Shown in pieces: positions 1-4,648 of a DNA stretch of 7,359 bases (within the stretch, counting starts at the first letter, position 1; each line of letters opens with the position of its first letter). The DNA lies in NCBI GenBank assembly GCA_021793635.1, contig JAJYSI010000156.1, forward strand, positions 1-7,359. The letters are read 5' to 3'. A program made the position numbers and the translations under genes. The notes beneath the pieces were generated by a model. The model was not told where the DNA came from, did not search any database, and worked only from the letters and a program-made list of their open reading frames with translations. The DNA comes from Bacteroidota bacterium (GTDB lineage Bacteria; Bacteroidota; Ignavibacteria; Ignavibacteriales; Ignavibacteriaceae).

Positions 1-2
1 TG

Positions 3-1109
3 GTGATTCCGTTCATTACTTTATTATCGCAATCAAATAAAAAGGATAGTCCGATGATTGAGAAATCTGTGTTCGGCAAGATGAAAGATGGCAAAGAAGT
101 TTATATGTATACTTTAAAGAACAAACCGGGAGCTGAAGCAAAAATAATTACTTACGGTGCGACTGTGGTCTCAATAACCGCACCCGACCGAAACGGAAAG
201 TATGCGGACGTAACGCTTGGTTATGGTAATCTTGAAGGTTATGAAAACGGTACCGGATATTTGGGCGCACTTGTGGGAAGATATGCCAACAGAATTGCCG
301 GCGCTAAGTTTACTTTAGACGGTAAAACATATCTCCTAAGCGCTAATGAAGGGAAAAACCAGTTACACGGCGGGAAGACCGGTTTCAGCAAAGATCTTTG
401 GAAGGCAGAACCTATTGAAGGCAAAGCAGGGCCGGCGCTTAAATTAACTTTAGTAAGCCCGGACGGTGATCAAGGCTATCCCGGCAAAGTTACATTACAG
501 GTTATTTACACTCTTACTAACGATAACGAATTAAGAATAGATTATAAAGGAACCACTGACAAACCAACGATACTAAATCCTACACATCATTCCTATTTTA
601 ATCTTACCGGAGTCTTCACAAATACAATTCTAAATCACCAGGTAAAAATTGATGCTGATTATTTTACTCCGATTGACAAAGAATCCATACCCACGGGAAA
701 AATAGAAAAAGTTGAAAATACACCTTTGGACTTTCGTAAGTTAACAACAATCGGCTCGCGTATAAACGATAACTTTGAGCAGCTTAAGCTCGCAAACGGT
801 TATGATTTCAATTACGTATTAAATGATTATAACGGAAAGGTTCGCGAAGTTGCAGATGTTTATGAACCTACTACCGGAAGGTATTTGCAAATATTTACCG
901 ATCAACCGGGGCTTCAGTTTTACACAGGAAATTTTCTTAGTGAGACGCCTGTAGGTAAAAATGGCGTAGCTTATAAATTCCGCACCGGATTTGCTATGGA
1001 AGCGGAGCATTACCCAAATTCACCGAACGAACCGGAATGGCCATCGGTCGTTTTAAGACCCGGACAGACTTACAGGCAGACTACTATATATAAATTTTCG
1101 GCTAAGTGA
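3..1109 (+). CDS. galM: aldose 1-epimerase (galactose mutarotase), possibly 5'-partial
   Basis: Interconverts the alpha and beta anomers of galactose, glucose and related aldoses, feeding the Leloir pathway. Family hallmarks are visible. Counting from the internal ATG at 54, they are GRYANRIAG (Arg80), QLHGG (His105), NPTHHSYFNL (catalytic acid His179), GYDF (Asp251), and AMEAEH with the probable catalytic base Glu316, followed by SPNEPEWPSVVLRPGQTY. The spacing matches the Lactococcus enzyme (His96, His170, Asp243, Glu304). The start is uncertain. ATG 54 has an AAAGGA Shine-Dalgarno 7-8 nt upstream and would give a normal 351-residue cytosolic enzyme. However, the frame stays open to the window edge, and its first residues (VIPFITLLSQSNKKDSP) look like the end of a signal peptide and linker, so an exported form starting upstream is quite possible. 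GTG 3 is only the first possible start inside the window. One small oddity is GYDF where GYDH is usual. The family call is secure; the N-terminus is not. Confidence 0.93.
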   Translation: MIPFITLLSQSNKKDSPMIEKSVFGKMKDGKEVYMYTLKNKPGAEAKIITYGATVVSITAPDRNGKYADVTLGYGNLEGYENGTGYLGALVGRYANRIAGAKFTLDGKTYLLSANEGKNQLHGGKTGFSKDLWKAEPIEGKAGPALKLTLVSPDGDQGYPGKVTLQVIYTLTNDNELRIDYKGTTDKPTILNPTHHSYFNLTGVFTNTILNHQVKIDADYFTPIDKESIPTGKIEKVENTPLDFRKLTTIGSRINDNFEQLKLANGYDFNYVLNDYNGKVREVADVYEPTTGRYLQIFTDQPGLQFYTGNFLSETPVGKNGVAYKFRTGFAMEAEHYPNSPNEPEWPSVVLRPGQTYRQTTIYKFSAK

Positions 1110-1140
1110 AAATTGCGTAGTTGAGGGGAGTATTGGAGAA

Positions 1141-1228
1141 ATGGAATAATGGAGTAATGGAATAATGGAATAATGGAATAATGGAATAATGGAATAATGG
1201 GGTAATGGAATAATGGGGTAATGGAATA
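1141..1228. repeat. 8-bp tandem repeat (ATGGAATA), 11 units
   Basis: Eleven uninterrupted 8-bp units with consensus ATGGAATA. Eight are exact; unit 2 is ATGGAGTA, and units 8 and 10 are ATGGGGTA. The array lies between the convergent galM and cytochrome genes and starts about 30 bp after the galM stop. The flanks carry degenerate relatives: TATTGGAGAA just before it, and on the minus strand CGTTGGAACATTGG at about 1250-1263. The 8-bp period is not a multiple of three, so it is unlikely to be coding. On the minus strand it produces a spurious octapeptide-repeat reading frame. Confidence 0.95.
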
Positions 1229-1263
1229 AATAAAGTTATTTGCTTTAATCCAATGTTCCAACG

Positions 1264-1665
1264 TTAATTATTCTTAGCTCCTTCGGCAATCCAGGTTTTT
1301 ACTCCCTGAATTTGGTTGGCAGTTAAAACAGGGTATCCAACAGGTGGCATTGGAGAAGAACCTGATAGTCCTTCAATTGATTGAACTAAGATACTGTTGT
1401 CAGGATGCCCTTTAGTAACATATTGAAGATTAGTTGCACCAGCCCATGTTGTTAAGCTTAAACCTGCTGCCATAGTTCCGTCGTCATGGCATCCGGAATT
1501 AGCACACTTCAGCGTAAAGATTGGTTGAATATATTTCGCATACGATACATTTGAAGCAGGGATGACAGTAGAATCTAATTGACTTCCGGTAATTGAGTCT
1601 TTACAGCCATAAATAATAAAAGAAAAAACAAGAAATCCCAGTCCGATAGAAAACAAGAGTTTCAT
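1264..1665 (-). CDS. c-type cytochrome-like lipoprotein with CX4CH motif
   Basis: Predicted 133-residue exported lipoprotein that resembles a small mono-haem cytochrome c. The N-terminus (MKLLFSIG, then a hydrophobic stretch) ends in a lipobox-like IIYG-Cys21, so it is probably anchored in a membrane on the periplasmic side. After a short linker comes YIQPIF, then the haem-type motif CANSGCH (Cys54, Cys59, His60; four residues between the cysteines instead of the usual two). The C-terminal part has a probable axial methionine, Met106, in SSPMPPVGYP, then an Ile-rich helix ending WIAEGAKNN. This last stretch is typical of small cytochrome domains reading MPPgg..L....i..i..WI..GA. The ATG at 1665 is preferred over an in-frame TTG at 1686 because it gives a compact signal peptide; neither has a good Shine-Dalgarno. 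It is transcribed convergently to galM and divergently from the tRNA. Its redox partner is unknown. Family call fairly good; haem binding is inferred. Confidence 0.8.
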   Translation of the reverse strand: MKLLFSIGLGFLVFSFIIYGCKDSITGSQLDSTVIPASNVSYAKYIQPIFTLKCANSGCHDDGTMAAGLSLTTWAGATNLQYVTKGHPDNSILVQSIEGLSGSSPMPPVGYPVLTANQIQGVKTWIAEGAKNN

Positions 1666-1708
1666 AAATCCATTTATTTTATTCAATAAAATATAAAATC
1701 ATATAAAT

Positions 1709-1738
1709 AACATAACAATGTAAAATTCCATAGACAAA
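1709..1738 (-). promoter_or_regulatory. candidate promoter of the cytochrome-like gene
   Basis: On the minus strand, TTTG (1738-1735) is followed 20 nt later by TATGTT (1714-1709). This fits the Bacteroidota -33/-7 pattern (TTTG, TAnnTTTG) incompletely. It would start transcription near 1702, about 37 nt before the ATG. The match is partial and the region is very AT-rich, so this is a candidate only. Confidence 0.35.
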
Positions 1739-1770
1739 TTTGACTAACAAAAAAATCTTATATATTTTTG
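1739..1770 (+). promoter_or_regulatory. candidate promoter of tRNA-Ala
   Basis: TTTGAC (1739-1744), a 20-nt gap after the TTTG, then TATTTTTG (1763-1770), a full match to the Bacteroidota -7 box TAnnTTTG. Read the classical way it is TTGACT, 17 nt, TATTTT. The expected start is near 1776, about 40 nt before the mature tRNA. Its TTTG abuts the TTTG of the divergent cytochrome promoter, forming the palindrome CAAATTTG at 1735-1742. Confidence 0.5.
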
Positions 1771-1815
1771 ATCTTATAAGATTAAAAATTGGTACAAAGC
1801 AAAGCATTTAATTTT

Positions 1816-1888
<73 letters not shown>

Positions 1889-1895
1889 CGAAAAT

Positions 1896-1931
1896 AAAAC
1901 CTTGTGACTGATGAAGTTACAAGGTTTTTAT
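1896..1931 (+). terminator. intrinsic terminator after tRNA-Ala
   Basis: A 13-bp stem, AAAACCTTGTGAC (1896-1908) with GTTACAAGGTTTT (1916-1928), contains one G-U pair. The loop is the 7-nt TGATGAA, and a T run with further T-rich sequence follows. It begins 8 nt after the tRNA 3' end and should separate the tRNA from the downstream secreted-protein gene. Confidence 0.85.
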
Positions 1932-2047
1932 ATTTTAAAGGAAACTTATAGTGAGGTTTTTTCGCACTATGGGTAAAATATTTTGATTTAATAACAAAAT
2001 GTTAGTTTACAGTGCAAAAAGGGGAAGTAATTTTTACTTGATCTTTT

Positions 2048-2078
2048 TTGACAACAACGATATTCTGCTTTTTATATT
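2048..2078 (+). promoter_or_regulatory. candidate promoter of the secreted-protein gene
   Basis: TTGACA at 2048-2053 matches a -35 consensus. Candidate -10 boxes are TTTATA (2071-2076, 17-nt spacer) or TATATT (2073-2078, 19-nt spacer). Initiation near 2084 would leave a leader of about 160 nt. The TATAAT at 2213 is an alternative closer to the gene, so the true start is unresolved. Confidence 0.35.
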
Positions 2079-2123
2079 GCCTGAATAAGATTTCCCCAGG
2101 CATTAGTTAGAAAAATTCAGGCA
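2078..2123. repeat. 9-bp inverted repeat, possible operator or leader hairpin
   Basis: TGCCTGAAT (2078-2086) and ATTCAGGCA (2115-2123) are perfect inverted repeats separated by 28 nt. A third related element, CAGGCA at 2097-2102, lies between them and could pair with the same left arm, so two hairpins would exclude each other. There is no T run after it, so it is not an intrinsic terminator. It overlaps the candidate -10/start region of the secreted-protein gene. Confidence 0.45.
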
Positions 2124-2243
2124 GATGCAATACTAAAATCCATTCAAATTATTGCCTTTTCATATTTCGAAGGCTGGCATGATATTTATACCTTGAACCG
2201 TAAAAGATTGTCTATAATATTTAACAAACTAATGAGGTATAAT

Positions 2244-4127
2244 ATGAAAAAACTCTTTCAGTTCCTTTTCGTTGCACTGTTTATAGTCGTTTTTGCTGTT
2301 GCAATAAAAGCTCAACCATTGCCTCCGTTTAATTTAACGGCTACGCAAGGTCACTGGGGAATGATGTCTACAAATTTTGAATATGTAAATCTTAATTGGC
2401 AGTTCACTACCAACAGTCCAAAGTCAGGGTTAACGTTTAACATTTATAGAAAATTAGGTGCAGTTAGTGATACAGGTGCATTCGTTAGAAAATACACGCA
2501 TATTTATAATAATTCATGGAGAGACATTAACATTCATCGCGGAGAAACATATTCCTATTACGTTACGGGTGTAAATCACTCCGGTGAAAGTTTACCTTCG
2601 GATACCGTACAAATTACAATTGATTCTACAGTTGCAAGAGTGGTAGTTTCCGGTACAATAAAGGATAAAGTAACCGGCAATGCAATTATGCACAGTACTA
2701 TAGTTTTTCTTCCGGTTTTTGGTTGGTCAGGAGACCATGCCGTTACCGATACATTGGGAAATTTTACGGCTAATCTATTCCCCGGTACTTATATAGTTTA
2801 CAGTTTTGCCCCGGGATATGTGCCGCAATATTATAATGGTGTACATAATATATTCAATGCTACTAAAATTACAATCACCTCAAGCGGTCTTTCAAATCTC
2901 GACATTACTTTGCAGCCCAAAACTACTCCGCAACATTTCATGTTGACAGGAACAGTTAAGGATAGTCTTGGGAATCCAATTAAAGCATTAATTAGAGTCC
3001 ATGATTTATTTTTTAACACTTATCATCGAAGATATTTTTACACAGAAACAAATGACTCGGGCAAATATTCAATCCCGGTCTTACAAGGCGATACGGTAAT
3101 TGTTTTTGCGAGATCATTTGATCGCCAATATTTCCCGCAATTTTTTAATGACAAAGGAAGTTTTCTTGACGCCGACAGAATCGGAATTTCGGGTGATACT
3201 TCCGGGATAAATTTTATTCTTGTCCATAAACCGGTATACAATAACGGTGTAAGCGGTATAGTCCAATCAGTAGACAGCGCAGGTGTTGAATCTATTGTTA
3301 TGGCTATAAGGCTTGGCGATGATTATCATATGAAACATAGGTACACTACGGAAACAGACTCATTGGGTAATTATTCATTTGACCATATGATACCGGGCAG
3401 TTATATCTTCCTTGCAATTCCCGAAGGCGATTATCAACCGACCTTTTACACGACAGACGGCATTCAGACATTACAATGGAAAGATGCGGATTCGGTTGTT
3501 GTTGATTCCTCAAGCTTAATTGTAGATATCAATTTTGTTGTAACCGATCCTGCAGATTCGGGAAATGCTTCGATAAGCGGACATGTTTCGGATAACTCTA
3601 ATAATCCGTTAGCAGGTGCAATGGTATTTGCTACCGACGCTAATCAACAAATTTACAGCTACGGTATTTCGGACGCTAACGGAAACTACACTATTTCAGG
3701 ATTGGTACCCGGTCAGTACACGGTAAATTCTGATTCATACGGGTACACATCGACACAATCAACTACTTCATCTGTTGATTATAATACAAACTTTGCGACT
3801 ACTGCTTCATTCAGTTTAACACCGGAAACAGTTACTACAGTAAAAGGTCAGCCGAATGTAGTTTCAGATTTCAAATTAAACCAGAATTACCCGAATCCAT
3901 TTAATCCTTCTACGATAATTAGCTATCAAATTCCTACAGAGACAAGGGTAGTGCTGAAGGTTTACAACGTTCTTGGAAAGGAAGTTGCTACTTTAGTAAA
4001 TGGAATAAAACCTGCGGGAGCATACAATGTTCAATTTAATGCGCTTAACTTAGCGAGCGGAGTTTATTTCTACCAACTTAGGACGGGAAACTTTTTCGCT
4101 ACTAAGAAATTGCTTCTTTTGAAATAA
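2244..4127 (+). CDS. secreted T9SS cargo protein with Fn3-like and four CarboxypepD_reg-like repeats
   Basis: A 627-residue exported modular protein with no catalytic motif that I recognise; probably a surface or extracellular binding or adhesin-like protein. Domains in order: signal peptide 1-23, cleaved after AIKA; Fn3-like domain about 25-127 (LPPFNLTA to TVQITI); and four carboxypeptidase-regulatory-like beta-sandwiches at about 134-224, 234-329, 335-434 and 443-526. Each repeat begins with a (S/T)G pair plus strand, contains a (D/N)xxGxY/F motif (TLGNF, DSGKY, SLGNY, ANGNY), then a PGxY-like strand. The C-terminal 85 residues (543-627) are a type A T9SS sorting domain: [31 protein letters not shown] and a Lys/Leu-rich end. 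ATG 2244 is chosen because it starts the signal peptide and has a GAGG Shine-Dalgarno 6 nt upstream; in-frame starts at 2193 and 2232 would only add a non-signal extension. A terminator follows. Export requires T9SS genes elsewhere. Domain calls are good; the ligand is unknown. Confidence 0.9.
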   Translation: MKKLFQFLFVALFIVVFAVAIKAQPLPPFNLTATQGHWGMMSTNFEYVNLNWQFTTNSPKSGLTFNIYRKLGAVSDTGAFVRKYTHIYNNSWRDINIHRGETYSYYVTGVNHSGESLPSDTVQITIDSTVARVVVSGTIKDKVTGNAIMHSTIVFLPVFGWSGDHAVTDTLGNFTANLFPGTYIVYSFAPGYVPQYYNGVHNIFNATKITITSSGLSNLDITLQPKTTPQHFMLTGTVKDSLGNPIKALIRVHDLFFNTYHRRYFYTETNDSGKYSIPVLQGDTVIVFARSFDRQYFPQFFNDKGSFLDADRIGISGDTSGINFILVHKPVYNNGVSGIVQSVDSAGVESIVMAIRLGDDYHMKHRYTTETDSLGNYSFDHMIPGSYIFLAIPEGDYQPTFYTTDGIQTLQWKDADSVVVDSSSLIVDINFVVTDPADSGNASISGHVSDNSNNPLAGAMVFATDANQQIYSYGISDANGNYTISGLVPGQYTVNSDSYGYTSTQSTTSSVDYNTNFATTASFSLTPETVTTVKGQPNVVSDFKLNQNYPNPFNPSTIISYQIPTETRVVLKVYNVLGKEVATLVNGIKPAGAYNVQFNALNLASGVYFYQLRTGNFFATKKLLLLK

Positions 4128-4150
4128 AAAGTTAGGCTCTATAATCTGAT

Positions 4151-4191
4151 AAAAGGTTGTCCGGTTTTCGAATCGGGCAACCTTTTTTTTT
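4151..4191 (+). terminator. intrinsic terminator after the secreted-protein gene
   Basis: A 13-bp stem, AAAAGGTTGTCCG (4151-4163) with CGGGCAACCTTTT (4174-4186), contains one G-U pair. The loop is about 10 nt and the T run extends to 4191. It lies 24 nt after the stop codon and isolates this gene from feoAB. Confidence 0.9.
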
Positions 4192-4282
4192 ATCTCCACA
4201 AAAATCATGCTTCTATTTGTTTATTGTGCCAAGATATTCATATAGAATGACCCAAGAACCAAAATATCCACTTGTCGCATTA

Positions 4283-4314
4283 TTTGACAATTAATTGTCT
4301 ATTGCTTATCTTTA
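4283..4314 (+). promoter_or_regulatory. candidate feoAB promoter
   Basis: TTTG (4283-4286), 20 nt, then TATCTTTA (4307-4314), one base from the Bacteroidota -7 box TAnnTTTG. Read classically it is TTGACA, 17 nt, TATCTT. The spacing is identical to that of the candidate tRNA promoter at 1739-1770. Predicted initiation is near 4320, leaving a leader of about 107 nt before feoA. The palindrome at 4286-4299 begins inside the -33/-35 box and covers much of the spacer. Confidence 0.5.
4286..4299. promoter_or_regulatory. candidate Fur-type operator on the feo promoter
   Basis: GACAATTAATTGTC is a perfect 14-bp palindrome overlapping the -35/-33 box of the candidate feo promoter. Its position fits repression by blocking RNA polymerase. 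A Fur-family regulator is encoded at 6751-7209, so it is the natural candidate ligand. The palindrome is even-length and does not match the classical Fur box (TGATAATNATTATCA) well, so the assignment rests on position and context. Confidence 0.5.
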
Positions 4315-4364
4315 TATAGACTAAATCTTAATAATGTGTATCTCGGGAAAATCAACGTTTGTAG

Positions 4365-4394
4365 AATTGAATTTCAGCCATAAAAATTCGAATT
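4365..4394 (+). other. AT-rich hairpin in the feoA leader
   Basis: AATTGAATTT (4365-4374) pairs with AAATTCGAATT (4384-4394), with one bulged base and a loop of about 9 nt. It lies in the untranslated leader of feoA, about 32 nt before the start codon. No T run follows, so it is not a terminator. It resembles no riboswitch I know and may be chance in AT-rich DNA. Confidence 0.25.
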
Positions 4395-4426
4395 AATATA
4401 TACGATAATCTAAACTACTGAGAAAA

Positions 4427-4648
4427 ATGAAAACAGCAGCAGATCTAAAAAACGGAGAGAGAGTAACAATAACCAACATTGATGAATCACATCCTTCTGC
4501 AAGAAGAATCCTTGAGGTTGGTTTTACTCCCGGGCAGGAAATTGAACTAATCAGTGCTTCAATATTTAGTGACCCATTGGCTTTTGCCATAAGAGGTACA
4601 TTGATTGCTATCAGGAAAAATGAAGCGGAGTGCATCAAAGTATTATGA
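4427..4648 (+). CDS. feoA: FeoA family ferrous iron transport accessory protein
   Basis: A 73-residue cytosolic SH3-like protein that partners the Fe(II) transporter FeoB. The family pattern is complete. It runs ADLKNGERVTITNI, then ARRILEVGFTPGQEIELI (the conserved R-x-L-E-x-G-x-x-P-G turn), then DPLAFAIRGTLIAIRKNEAECIKV (the D-P-x-x-x-x-x-R-G and A-x-R-x-x-E-A strands). Length is normal for a stand-alone FeoA. ATG 4427 is preceded by only a weak TGAG Shine-Dalgarno. Its TGA stop overlaps the feoB ATG (ATGA, 4645-4648), implying translational coupling and co-transcription. Transcription probably starts at the candidate promoter near 4283-4314, with the palindrome there as a likely iron-responsive operator. 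Confidence 0.95.
   Translation: MKTAADLKNGERVTITNIDESHPSARRILEVGFTPGQEIELISASIFSDPLAFAIRGTLIAIRKNEAECIKVL

Larger units (their letters stand above)
1932..2243 (+). other. long non-coding region upstream of the secreted-protein gene
   Basis: About 310 bp with no convincing gene. It contains a weak 6-bp hairpin (ATAGTG 1948-1953 with CACTAT 1965-1970), a promoter-like TTGACA (2048-2053) with TTTATA/TATATT (2071-2078), and an inverted repeat (2078-2123) annotated separately. A perfect TATAAT occurs at 2213-2218, but its best -35 (TTGAAC, 2193) is only 14 nt away. The in-frame TTG at 2193 is not taken as the start of the next gene, because the signal peptide begins at ATG 2244. Confidence 0.6.

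Noticed and set aside
1141..1228. CRISPR-like array
   Set aside because: Units are 8 bp, directly abutting and without spacers; a simple tandem repeat.
1070..1261. Minus-strand reading frame with a repeated IPLFHYSI octapeptide
   Set aside because: It is only a translation of the 8-bp tandem array and the antisense end of galM; the periodicity comes from the DNA repeat.
1666..1686. TTG 1686 as the start of the cytochrome-like lipoprotein
   Set aside because: No Shine-Dalgarno and a needless seven-residue extension; ATG 1665 gives a normal lipoprotein signal peptide.
1948..1970. Short hairpin ATAGTG/CACTAT after the tRNA terminator
   Set aside because: Only 6 bp with an 11-nt loop and no T run; expected by chance in this composition.
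2175..2190. Sigma-54-like sequence TGGCATGATATTTATA upstream of the secreted-protein gene
   Set aside because: The -24 GG is present but the essential -12 GC is replaced by AT, so it is not a credible sigma-54 promoter.
2193..2243. N-terminal extension of the secreted protein from TTG 2193 or ATG 2232
   Set aside because: It would bury the signal peptide behind 12-17 polar residues; ATG 2244 has a better placed GAGG and begins a standard signal peptide.
4630..4644. GTG 4630 as the feoB start
   Set aside because: It adds five non-conserved residues; ATG 4645 overlaps the feoA stop as ATGA, typical of coupled genes.
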